From positions 115,166-179,165 of the forward strand of contig NZ_PPHF01000016.1 in the NCBI RefSeq assembly GCF_002904335.1: DNA of 64,000 nucleotides, in the 5' to 3' direction. The stretch's first letter is position 1. The number at the start of each line of letters is the position of its first letter. Shown one piece after another: positions 1-7,564 of the stretch. Under the pieces are notes generated by a model. The model was not told the origin of the DNA. It did no database searches and saw nothing but the letters and a program-made list of their open reading frames with translations. Origin of the DNA: Amycolatopsis sp. CA-126428 (GTDB lineage Bacteria; Actinomycetota; Actinomycetes; Mycobacteriales; Pseudonocardiaceae). A program made the position numbers and the translations under genes.

Positions 1-1428
1 TTCGACTTCGTCAAGGTCGACTGGTGCGGCGGCGACGCCGAGGGGCTCGACCCGAAGAGCACCTACCAGGCGATCAGCGACGCCGACAAGGCCGCCACCG
101 CGCAGACCGGGCGCTCCCTCACGCTTTCGATCTGCGACTGGGGCAAGAAGAACCCGTGGAACTGGGGTGCCGGGACGGCCCCGATGTGGCGCACCAGCAC
201 GGACATCATCTACTACGGCCAAACGGCGAACCTCGGCCAGGTGCTGACCAACTTCGACCAGGCGCAGCACCCCGTTTCGCAGCACACCGGGTACGTCAAC
301 GACCCGGACATGCTGACCGTGGGCATGCCCGGCCTCACCGACGCGCAGGCCCGCACGGAGATGAGCCTGTGGTCGGTTTCGGGCGCACCGCTGCTGGCGG
401 GCAACAACCTCGCGACGATGAGCGCGGCCACGAAGGCGATCCTGGCGAACCGGGAGGTCATCGCCGTCGACCAGGACCCGCGCGGCCTGCAGGGTGTCAA
501 GGTCGCCGAGGACGCGGCCGGGCTCCAGGTCCACTCGAAGGTCCTCAGTGGATCCGGCAAGCGCGCGGTGGTCCTGCTGAACCGGACGTCTTCGGCGGCG
601 ACGATGAACGTCCGCTGGGCCGACCTCGGCCTGACGCCGGCCACCGCGCACGTCCGGAACGTCTGGGGCGCCACCGACGCGGGGAATTTCGCCACCGGCT
701 ACGGCGTGAACGTCCCGGCCGGCGACTCGGTGCTGCTGACCGTCCAGGGCGCCGACGCGGCGTCGGCGAGCTACCCGGCGAGCGGCTCCCGGTTCACCGG
801 CGTCACCGCCGCGGCGACCGGGCTCGCCGTCGCGACCTTCACCTACAGCGCGACCGGCACCCAGACGGCGACGCTCGCCGTGAACGGCCAGCAGCCGACC
901 GTCCTCGCCTTCCCGGCCACCGGCGGAACGCCGAAGACCGTCTCCGCCGTCGTGTCCCTGGGCAAGGGCAACACCAACACCCTGACGTTCTCCGGGACTC
1001 CGCCGCAACTCTCGGACGTCGCCATCCTGCCGCTGCCGGGCAGCACCGGCGTCCAGCTCGCCGGTGGCCAGTCCGGACGGTGCGTCGACGTCGACGACAA
1101 CGGCATCACCAACGGGATCCAGGCCCAGCTGTGGGACTGCGCCGCCGGTCCGAACCAGACCTGGGCGCCGGTGCGCGGCCAGCTCGTCGTCAACGGCACC
1201 AAGTGCCTCGACGCCTACGACAGCGGGACGGCCGACGGCACCTCCGTGGTCGTCTGGGACTGCAACGGCCAGCGCAACCAGCAGTGGACGGTCAACGCGA
1301 ACGGGACCGTCACGAACGCGGTGTCCGGGCTGTGCCTGGACGCGAGCGGCGCGGCCACCGCGAACGCCACGAAGATCATCCTCTGGACCTGCGGCGGCGG
1401 CGCCAACCAGCAGTGGACCCGCCGTTGA
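1..1428 (+). CDS. secreted alpha-galactosidase (GH27) with C-terminal ricin-B/CBM13 domain, 5'-truncated
   Basis: The reading frame is open from the first base, so the N-terminus and signal peptide lie outside the window. GH27 enzymes remove terminal alpha-galactose from oligo- and polysaccharides. Visible landmarks are FVKVDWC with the nucleophile Asp (bases 19-21), SICDWG, WRTSTDI with the probable acid/base Asp (bases 202-204) and NDPDML. An antiparallel beta domain follows. The last ~130 residues form a beta-trefoil with three QxW-type repeats (NQTW, NQQW, NQQW) and paired cysteines, which normally binds sugars. The gene ends at a strong hairpin and faces the snapalysin gene. The family call is firm; exact substrate is inferred. 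Confidence 0.9.
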   Translation, partial: FDFVKVDWCGGDAEGLDPKSTYQAISDADKAATAQTGRSLTLSICDWGKKNPWNWGAGTAPMWRTSTDIIYYGQTANLGQVLTNFDQAQHPVSQHTGYVNDPDMLTVGMPGLTDAQARTEMSLWSVSGAPLLAGNNLATMSAATKAILANREVIAVDQDPRGLQGVKVAEDAAGLQVHSKVLSGSGKRAVVLLNRTSSAATMNVRWADLGLTPATAHVRNVWGATDAGNFATGYGVNVPAGDSVLLTVQGADAASASYPASGSRFTGVTAAATGLAVATFTYSATGTQTATLAVNGQQPTVLAFPATGGTPKTVSAVVSLGKGNTNTLTFSGTPPQLSDVAILPLPGSTGVQLAGGQSGRCVDVDDNGITNGIQAQLWDCAAGPNQTWAPVRGQLVVNGTKCLDAYDSGTADGTSVVVWDCNGQRNQQWTVNANGTVTNAVSGLCLDASGAATANATKIILWTCGGGANQQWTRR

Positions 1429-1541
1429 TCGCCGCATTGTGCCCTCACCTCGGCTGGATCACCTGCGGTTGAGGTACCGGTCGCAGAATGCGCCGAGGGT
1501 CGCACCCCCTCGGGATGATCACCGAGGCCGACCCGGACAGG

Positions 1542-1574
1542 GCTGTGGCCCGGGCACCGGGCCCGGGCCACAGC
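1542..1574. terminator. bidirectional hairpin terminator
   Basis: Perfect 14-bp stem (1542-1555 with 1561-1574) and a 5-nt loop between two convergent genes. There is no T-tract, which is usual for actinomycetes. Confidence 0.7.
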
Positions 1575-1582
1575 TCACCTGA

Positions 1583-2134
1583 TCAGAAGCCGTAGACGGT
1601 TTCGTAGACCCGCTCGGCGTTGGCCGCGACGAGGCCGTTGGCCCACAGCGAGTTGACCCGGCTGCGCTCGGCGCTGTTGGGCACCGCGTTCGTGCAGGAC
1701 GGGCCGGGGCCGCCACCCGACATCAGCTCGGAGCACGGGCCCGAGTAGTGGTCGGGCAGCCCGAGGGCGTGCCCGGTCTCGTGCGCCGCGATGCGGGTCG
1801 GGTTGTACTGGCGGGCCTGGGTGTAGTCGATGAAGATGGTGCCGCTGCCGTGCCCGTTGGTCGAGGCGTAGGAGCCGCGGGGGTCGTTGCCCTCGGTGTA
1901 GCGCAGGCTGGCGCCGGAGTTGCGCTCGACGAGCCGGACGTTGGTGACGCTGCGGTTCCAGTTGGCGGCACCGGCGTTGATCACCGAACGGAACGTCGGT
2001 GCGCTGGCGGTGCTGTAGTAGACCGTGGTGACGGCGGCCTGCTGCTCGGTGGCGGCCGACGCGGTACCCGCGGCGAGCGGGGTCACGGTCAAGGCGAGCG
2101 CGACAGCGCCGGCCAGGGCGAACTTCCTCGACAT
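1583..2134 (-). CDS. snpA: snapalysin-type small neutral metalloprotease (M7), secreted
   Basis: This is a 183-residue secreted zinc endopeptidase. Residues 1-27 form a signal peptide (MSRK, Ala/Leu core, ASA cleavage site). The catalytic signature [12 protein letters not shown] fits the snapalysin pattern HExxHxxGxxD with its third ligand Asp, followed by the conserved [12 protein letters not shown] segment and Met-turn. The propeptide is very short and the length matches the family (about 180-230). The ATG has a GAGGAG site 8 nt upstream. Streptomyces snpA is usually activated by a divergent LysR gene; none is present here. It presumably degrades extracellular protein. Confidence 0.93.
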   Translation of the reverse strand: MSRKFALAGAVALALTVTPLAAGTASAATEQQAAVTTVYYSTASAPTFRSVINAGAANWNRSVTNVRLVERNSGASLRYTEGNDPRGSYASTNGHGSGTIFIDYTQARQYNPTRIAAHETGHALGLPDHYSGPCSELMSGGGPGPSCTNAVPNSAERSRVNSLWANGLVAANAERVYETVYGF

Positions 2135-2283
2135 CGGAAGACTCCTCGTGGGGGGACGGGGATTTGCCGGAATTGCGCGCGCTGTCGAGAATTTACCCGG
2201 AAGACACCTTCACCGGAGCCGACTAACGTAGGGCTCGGAAAGTGGTGATTTCCCAACACCAAAGTCGGGTTGACAGCGGCCGG

Positions 2284-2841
2284 TCAGGCGCTCCGGGTCA
2301 GGGCGAGGAGCTGCTGCTCCAGCTTCCGCGCGGCGGCCACGTCGATGCCCGCACCCCACAGCGGCGCCGTGCTCGCGCCGTCGGCCGCCGCGACCACCAG
2401 GGTGACGACGTCGGCCGGGAGGCCGTCTTCGCGGAGTTCGCGCTCCCACCGCTCCGCGTCCGCGCGGGCGATCCCGGCGACCTCGGGGATCGAGATCAGC
2501 TGGGCGATCAGGGCGATGGTCTCGCGGACCGCGACCTCGTCGTAGGAGGTGTCCAGCGACGCCCGGACGTACGCGCGCGTCAGCCGCCCCGGGGCGGTGT
2601 CGGCCGGGTCGAGCGCGGCCCGCACCTCGGTGCGGAACGCCTCCAGCAGGTCCTGGGCGAGCGTGCGCACCAGCACGTCCTTGGCCGGGAAGTGGTACAG
2701 CAGCCCGCCTTTCGACACGCCGGCCGCCCGGGCGATGTCGTCGAGGGAGGCCGAGACACCGCGGGTGCGGATGACCCGCGCGGCGGCGTCGAGCAGGGCC
2801 CGGCGCGTTTCCTCCGGGCCGCGCCCGGCTCTGCGAGGCAT
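2284..2841 (-). CDS. TetR/AcrR-family repressor of the adjacent MFS pump
   Basis: This 185-residue protein has an N-terminal TetR DNA-binding domain (residues ~10-55, with SLDDIARAAGVSKGGLLYHF as the HTH) and an all-helical ligand domain with a TetR_C-like 'D(T/S)SYDEVAVRETIALIAQL' region. The ATG lies 2 nt after the stop codon of the upstream MFS gene, so both are co-transcribed from the promoter at 4348-4377. The 30-bp palindrome there is the obvious operator. I infer a classic efflux pair: drug binds the repressor and de-represses pump and repressor. The ligand cannot be read from sequence. Confidence 0.9.
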   Translation of the reverse strand: MPRRAGRGPEETRRALLDAAARVIRTRGVSASLDDIARAAGVSKGGLLYHFPAKDVLVRTLAQDLLEAFRTEVRAALDPADTAPGRLTRAYVRASLDTSYDEVAVRETIALIAQLISIPEVAGIARADAERWERELREDGLPADVVTLVVAAADGASTAPLWGAGIDVAAARKLEQQLLALTRSA

Positions 2842-2843
2842 GC

Positions 2844-4343
2844 TCAGTCCTTTCCGGACGGAATGGACGGAATGGTACGCCAGGCGATCAGCGCGGCGAC
2901 GGCGGTGACGGCGGCTGCGGCGAGGGACGTCACCTGCATGGCGCCGGTGAAGGCTTCCCGGGCGGCCCGGGCCAGTTCGGAGCCCGGATCCAGGACGCTC
3001 GCGGCCCCGGCGAGCGAGTCGCGGACCTCGCCGGGCACCGGGCCGGCCGGCAGGAACGCGCGGTAGACCAGGTTCACCACCGAGCCGAGGATCGCGATGC
3101 CCAGCGCCGCCCCGAGTTCGTAGGCCGTCTCGGAGATCGCCGACGCCGAGCCGGCCTTGTCCCGCGGGACCGCGGAGAGCACCGAGTCGACGGTCAGCGT
3201 CAGCGCCAGCCCGACGCCGAGCCCGACCGGCACCAGCGTCAGGCCCAGCCACCAGTACTGCGGCGCCCGTTCGGCGACCGCGACCAGCGCGAGGCCCAGC
3301 GCGGCGACCGCGAGGCCCGCCGCGATGGCCCGGCCCCGCCCGAGCCGCCCGGCGACCACGCCGACCGCGGCCACGACGGCGATCGACGCCAGTGTCGCGG
3401 GCATCTCCGCGAACCCCGCCTGCAGCGGCGAGAAGCCGCGGACGAGCTGCAGGTACTGCGAGAAGAAGAACAGCAGGCCCATCAGCGCGAAGACCGCGAT
3501 GAAGTTCGCCAGGACCGCGCCGCTGAAGGCGCCGTTGCGGAACAGCGTGACGTCGATCAAGGGAGCCGCGGCCCGCCGCTGGCGGCGGACGAAGAGGACA
3601 CCGGACACCAGCCCGAGTACGGCGGCAACGCCCATCCTGACGTCGAAACCCGTGCTGACGGCGTGCTTGACCGCGTAGACCAGCGGCACGATCGCGGCCA
3701 GCGACAGCCCGGCCGAGAGCAGGTCGAACCGGCCCGGGTCCGGATCCCGCGATTCGGGCAGCAGCCACGCGCCCGCGATCAGGAAGGCGACGACGATCGG
3801 CACGTTGATCAGGAACACCGAGCCCCACCAGTAGTGCTCGAGCAGCATCCCGCCGACCAGCGGGCCCAGCGCGATGCCGCCACCGGACCCGGCCGACCAG
3901 ATGGCGATGGCGCGGGTGCGCTCGCGCGGGTCGGCGAACAGCGTCCGGATGAGCGACAGCGTCGAGGGCATGATCGTCGCGCCGGCGACCCCGAGCAGCA
4001 GCCGCGCGACGATGAGCACGCTCGCGGTGGGGGAGAAGGCGGCCAGCGCGGAGGCGAGCCCGAACGCCGCGGTCCCGAGGAGCAGCACCTTCTTGCGCCC
4101 GAACCGGTCGGCGAGGTTCCCGGCCGTGACCAGCAGCCCGGCCAGGGCAAGGGAGTAGACGTCGCCGATCCAGAGGATTTCGGTGGCGGTCGGCGCGAGT
4201 TCGCGGGTGAGCGACGGCACGGCCAGGTACAGCACGGTGCCGTCGACCGCGAGCAGGAGCACGGCGCCGACGAGCACGCCCAGCGCGGCCCAGCGGCGCC
4301 GGGGGCTCAGCGGCCGGGCGGAGGTCGGCAAGGTGGTCGTCAT
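2844..4343 (-). CDS. MFS drug-efflux transporter, DHA2 (14-TM) type
   Basis: This 499-residue integral membrane protein has about 14 hydrophobic segments. It carries DHA2-type motifs: motif A-like LADRFGRKKVLL after TM2 and a motif C-like GPLVGGMLL in TM5. It probably exports lipophilic cations or antibiotics by proton antiport. It is first in a two-gene operon with the TetR gene at 2284-2841. The ATG is 7 nt downstream of a TATAGT -10 box on the minus strand, so the transcript probably has no leader. Substrate unknown. Confidence 0.9.
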   Translation of the reverse strand: MTTTLPTSARPLSPRRRWAALGVLVGAVLLLAVDGTVLYLAVPSLTRELAPTATEILWIGDVYSLALAGLLVTAGNLADRFGRKKVLLLGTAAFGLASALAAFSPTASVLIVARLLLGVAGATIMPSTLSLIRTLFADPRERTRAIAIWSAGSGGGIALGPLVGGMLLEHYWWGSVFLINVPIVVAFLIAGAWLLPESRDPDPGRFDLLSAGLSLAAIVPLVYAVKHAVSTGFDVRMGVAAVLGLVSGVLFVRRQRRAAAPLIDVTLFRNGAFSGAVLANFIAVFALMGLLFFFSQYLQLVRGFSPLQAGFAEMPATLASIAVVAAVGVVAGRLGRGRAIAAGLAVAALGLALVAVAERAPQYWWLGLTLVPVGLGVGLALTLTVDSVLSAVPRDKAGSASAISETAYELGAALGIAILGSVVNLVYRAFLPAGPVPGEVRDSLAGAASVLDPGSELARAAREAFTGAMQVTSLAAAAVTAVAALIAWRTIPSIPSGKD

Positions 4344-4347
4344 GGGT

Positions 4348-4377
4348 CTTACTATACCGTCTGGACGGTATAGTAAG
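4348..4377. promoter_or_regulatory. 30-bp palindromic TetR operator with divergent leaderless promoters
   Basis: Perfect 14-bp arms (4348-4361 and 4364-4377) flank a TG spacer; the core arm is ACTATACCGTC. Each arm contains TATAGT on its own outward strand. On the minus strand it lies exactly 7 nt before the MFS ATG (4343). On the plus strand it lies exactly 7 nt before GTG 4382. That is the spacing expected for leaderless mRNAs. Repressor binding would cover both -10 boxes. Confidence 0.8.
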
Positions 4378-4381
4378 CCTG

Positions 4382-4657
4382 GTGAGACCGCTCACGCGTA
4401 GGCTGGAGACAGCGAAGGAGGTGGGCGTGACAGCCGAGGACCTGATGATCGAGTTCGCCCTGACGCGCCTGGATCACCCCGAACTCGACTTCGAGGAGAT
4501 CGCCGCGCTGGTCGTCCGCCGGGGCGGCCCGGAGCGGGAGCTGGAGTTCGCCGCCCGCAACCTCGCCGACCGCGGCGAACTGCGCGGCGCCGCCTTCCCG
4601 ACGGCGGTCGAGTACGTGTTGCGGGTGGTGCTCACCCTGCGCGGACCGTCCGACTAG
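4382..4657 (+). CDS. small acidic hypothetical protein, divergent from the efflux operon
   Basis: I do not recognise this 91-residue protein. It is soluble, acidic and predicted helical, with no signal or membrane segment (for example DLMIEFALTRLDHPELDFEE). Two starts are credible. GTG 4382 sits 7 nt after a TATAGT box (leaderless). GTG 4427 has an AAGGAGG site 5 nt upstream and would give 76 residues. Its promoter overlaps the TetR operator, so it is probably co-regulated with the pump. The stop region merges into a 167-bp spacer before the convergent ROK gene in which nothing clear is seen. Confidence 0.6.
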   Translation: MRPLTRRLETAKEVGVTAEDLMIEFALTRLDHPELDFEEIAALVVRRGGPERELEFAARNLADRGELRGAAFPTAVEYVLRVVLTLRGPSD

Positions 4658-4824
4658 TCGACTGCGGCCGCGGGTGGGGTGCTGCCCTTGACGGTGGGGG
4701 TCGCGCACGCCGCGCGGGCCGTCGCTTCAGTCCACTGCGGACAGGAGCAGGATTCTGCCCGGGCGCGCAAACCCTGGCCGAGCGGACTTTCCGGCGGGGC
4801 CGTGCTTTCCGGTGTCCGGATCGC

Positions 4825-6042
4825 TCAGGCGTCCCCGGCCGCGCGCCGCAGGCCGCGGCGGTCGAACACCAGCTCGCGCGCCGTGCCCAGGGCCGTCGCG
4901 ATCGCTCCCGCCAGGACCGCGTCCTCGCCCAGCTGGCCCGCCACGATGTCCGGCACCACCGGCGTCGTCGCGGTGAGGGCGCGGCGCATCGGTCCGGCCA
5001 GCAGGTCCGTGTTGCCGCCGATGCCGCCGCCCAGGACGATCAAGCGCGGGTCCAGGACCGCCGCCACCGCCGCGACCACGTACGCCAGCTTCTCCGCCTC
5101 CTCCTCGACCACGGCGAGAGCCCGCGGATCGCCCGCCCGGGCCAGCCGGAACACGTCCTTCGCCGAACGCGCCTTCGTCAGGCCCCGCGACCGCGCCGCG
5201 GCCAGCACCGCCTGGCCCGCCGCCGCCGTCTCCACCGGGCCGGGGCGGCGCGTCCCGGCGCCCTCGCCCGACGGCACCACGCCGAACGGCAGGTCCGCGA
5301 TCTCGCCCGCCGCGCCGTGGGCGCCGCGGAACAGCTTGCCGTCCACCAGCAGGCCCATGCCGATGCCGGTGCCGACGGTCAGGCACACCAGCACGTCGAC
5401 GCCCAGCGCCGCGCCGAGCGCGTGCTCGCCGACCGCGCACAGGTTCGCGTCGTTCTCCACCACCACGTCCGAGCCCGCGACGGCCAGCGCCGAGACGAGC
5501 TCGTGCAGCAGCCCGCGGCGTTCCCAGCCCGGCAGGTTGGGCGCGCGGTGCACCGTGCCCGTCGCCGGGTCGGGGACGCCGGGGGTGCCGACCACCGTCG
5601 ACACGACTTCGTGCGGGTTCAGCCCGGCCGAGGCGACCGCGCGTTCGACGGATTCGCTGACCGTGCGTACCAGCGCACTCGCCGACCGGCACCGGTTGGG
5701 CTCGTCGAGCCGCGCGACGATGCTGCCTTCCAGGTCCGCGACGGCGATCCGCAGCACCCGCCGCCCGATGTCGACGCCGACGACGTGCCCCGCGTCCGGC
5801 GCGGCCTGGTAGACGACCGCCGCGCGGCCGGGGCCGGCCAGGCTGCGCCCGGTGGTCCGGACCAGTCCGTGCTGCTCGAGATCGAGCAGGGCCTGGCCCA
5901 CCGTGGGTTTCGACAGCCCGGTGTCGGCGGCGATCCGGGGCCGCGTCGCCTCGCCGTGCGCGCGCAGCCGGTCCAGCACCAGGCGCTGGTTCAGCGCCCG
6001 CATGTGCGCCGGAGTCCCCACCTGCGGCCCGTTTCGTCCCAC
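4825..6042 (-). CDS. ROK-family transcriptional repressor (NagC/XylR type)
   Basis: This 405-residue protein has a winged-HTH domain at residues ~15-75 (RPRIAADTGLSKPTVGQALLDL) fused to a ROK sugar-kinase fold (VGVDIGRRVLRIAVADLEG, VVENDANLCAVGEHALG, VGTGIGMGLLVDGKL, GAHGAAGEIADL). The zinc motif CxCGxxGCxE is replaced by an unrelated stretch, so it is a sensor rather than a kinase. The start is a GTG with AGGAGG upstream. It is divergent from the permease-GH2-kinase operon and very probably represses it until a sugar ligand binds; the inverted repeat at 6102-6120 is the likely site. Confidence 0.88.
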   Translation of the reverse strand: MGRNGPQVGTPAHMRALNQRLVLDRLRAHGEATRPRIAADTGLSKPTVGQALLDLEQHGLVRTTGRSLAGPGRAAVVYQAAPDAGHVVGVDIGRRVLRIAVADLEGSIVARLDEPNRCRSASALVRTVSESVERAVASAGLNPHEVVSTVVGTPGVPDPATGTVHRAPNLPGWERRGLLHELVSALAVAGSDVVVENDANLCAVGEHALGAALGVDVLVCLTVGTGIGMGLLVDGKLFRGAHGAAGEIADLPFGVVPSGEGAGTRRPGPVETAAAGQAVLAAARSRGLTKARSAKDVFRLARAGDPRALAVVEEEAEKLAYVVAAVAAVLDPRLIVLGGGIGGNTDLLAGPMRRALTATTPVVPDIVAGQLGEDAVLAGAIATALGTARELVFDRRGLRRAAGDA

Positions 6043-6101
6043 GCGTCCTCCTGAGTTGCCGCAAGTTTATCCGCGAACCCTTCCGGCTCGGGGCGTTCTA
6101 T

Positions 6102-6120
6102 GTTAAGAAACTTTACTAAC
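6102..6120. promoter_or_regulatory. candidate ROK repressor operator
   Basis: GTTAAGAAACTTTACTAAC is an imperfect inverted repeat (7 of 9 paired positions around a central C) in an AT-rich patch. It lies between the divergent ROK repressor and the permease gene, 20 nt upstream of the permease start. ROK repressors are known to bind AT-rich GTTA..TAAC-like palindromes. Confidence 0.6.
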
Positions 6121-6139
6121 TACTAGTCGGAGGCACGTC

Positions 6140-7564
6140 GTGAGTTCACCCACTCGTTCCGGGGAACCGCCCGCCCTTGAACGCCGGATCGGCCCGCTGC
6201 AGGCCACCGCGATCAACATGACCCAGATGTGCGGCATCGGCCCGTTCGTCACGATCCCCACCATGGTCGCCACCATGGGTGGCCCGCAGGCGATGTTCGG
6301 CTGGATCATCGGGGCGATCGTCGCGCTGGCCGACGGGCTGATCTGGGCCGAACTCGGGGCCGCGATGCCGGGCGCCGGCGGCACGTACCTCTACCTGCGC
6401 GAAGCGTTCCAGTACCGCACCGGACGGCTGATGCCGTTCCTGTTCGTGTGGAGCGCGGTGCTGTTCATCCCGCTGATCATGTCGACCGGCATCATCGGGC
6501 TCGTCCAGTACCTCGGCTACCTGATCCCCGGTGTCACCGACGACGCGGGCACGACCCCGCTGGGCAAGATCATCGGCGTCGGCATCACCCTCCTGATCAT
6601 CCTGGCGCTGTTCCGGAAGATCGGCCAGATCTCCAAGCTCACCACGGTGCTGTTCGTGGTCATGCTCGTCGCCGTGCTGACCACGATCGTCGCGGCGTTC
6701 TCGCACTTCAGCGCGGCGCAGGCGTTCGCCTTCACCCCGGGCGCGTTCAGCTTCGGCGGCCAAGGCGCGTTCTGGACCGGCCTCGGCGCCGGCCTGATCA
6801 TCGCCATCTACGACTACCTCGGCTACAACACCTCCGCCTACCTCGGCGGCGAAGTGCGGGAGCCGGGCCGCACGCTGCCCCGCTCGATCATCTTCTCGAT
6901 CCTCGGCATCATGGGCCTGTACTTCCTGCTCCAGGTCGGGGTACTCGGCTCGATCCCGCTGGAGCAGCTGAAGACGGCCAAGTCGGTCGCGTCGTCGGTG
7001 CTGGAGCAGGTGTGGGGCACCGGCGTCGCCAAGTCGATCACCGTGCTGATCGTGATCGCGGCGATCGCGTCCGTGTTCGCCGGGCTGCTCGGCGGCTCGC
7101 GCGTGCCGTTCGAAGCCGCGCGCGACAAGGTGTTCCTGCCGGTGTTCGGCAAGCTGCACCCGAAGCTGCACCTGCCCACCGCGGGCGTGCTCACCATGGG
7201 CGCCATCACGATCATCGGCTCGCTGTTCACGCTGACCGAGGTGATCAACGCGGCGGTCGCGACCCTGGTCATCATCCAGTCGCTGGCCCAGGTCGCCGCG
7301 ATCGTCGTGCTCCGCCGCCGGCAGCCGAACCTGCGGCGGCCGTACCGGCAGTGGCTCTACCCGGTGCCGACGATCATCGCGCTCGTCGGCTGGGTCTACA
7401 TCTACAAGTCGGCCGAATGGCTGTCCATCTGGCTGTCGCTCGGCTGGATCGCCATCGGCGCGATCGCCTACCTCGTCTACGCCAAGGCCGAGCGCACCTG
7501 GCCGTTCGGGCCCAAGGACATCAAGGAAGCCTTCGCCACCGAACCGGAAGGGGTTCAGGCATGA
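6140..7564 (+). CDS. APC-superfamily permease
   Basis: This 474-residue membrane protein has about 12 hydrophobic segments and amino acid-polyamine-organocation features: an INMTQMCGIGPF glycine-rich TM1, GGTYLYLREAF after TM2, and GGEVREPGRTLPRSI before TM7. The start is GTG with CGGAGG 7 nt upstream. Its stop overlaps the next start (ATGA at 7561), so it is translationally coupled to a secreted glycosidase and then a ROK sugar kinase. APC proteins normally carry amino acids or amines; here the context suggests an amino sugar or glucosamine-type product, but that is inference. Confidence 0.82.
   Translation: MSSPTRSGEPPALERRIGPLQATAINMTQMCGIGPFVTIPTMVATMGGPQAMFGWIIGAIVALADGLIWAELGAAMPGAGGTYLYLREAFQYRTGRLMPFLFVWSAVLFIPLIMSTGIIGLVQYLGYLIPGVTDDAGTTPLGKIIGVGITLLIILALFRKIGQISKLTTVLFVVMLVAVLTTIVAAFSHFSAAQAFAFTPGAFSFGGQGAFWTGLGAGLIIAIYDYLGYNTSAYLGGEVREPGRTLPRSIIFSILGIMGLYFLLQVGVLGSIPLEQLKTAKSVASSVLEQVWGTGVAKSITVLIVIAAIASVFAGLLGGSRVPFEAARDKVFLPVFGKLHPKLHLPTAGVLTMGAITIIGSLFTLTEVINAAVATLVIIQSLAQVAAIVVLRRRQPNLRRPYRQWLYPVPTIIALVGWVYIYKSAEWLSIWLSLGWIAIGAIAYLVYAKAERTWPFGPKDIKEAFATEPEGVQA

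Noticed and set aside
4652..4673. Adjacent ACTAGT, GTCGAC and GCGGCCGC sites resembling a cloning linker
   Set aside because: The sites are natural in GC-rich DNA, overlap a normal stop codon, and no vector sequence surrounds them.
6146..7171. Long open frame antisense to the APC permease
   Set aside because: The product is a low-complexity Asp/Arg/His-rich shadow caused by GC-biased third positions; the plus-strand frame has clear TM helices.
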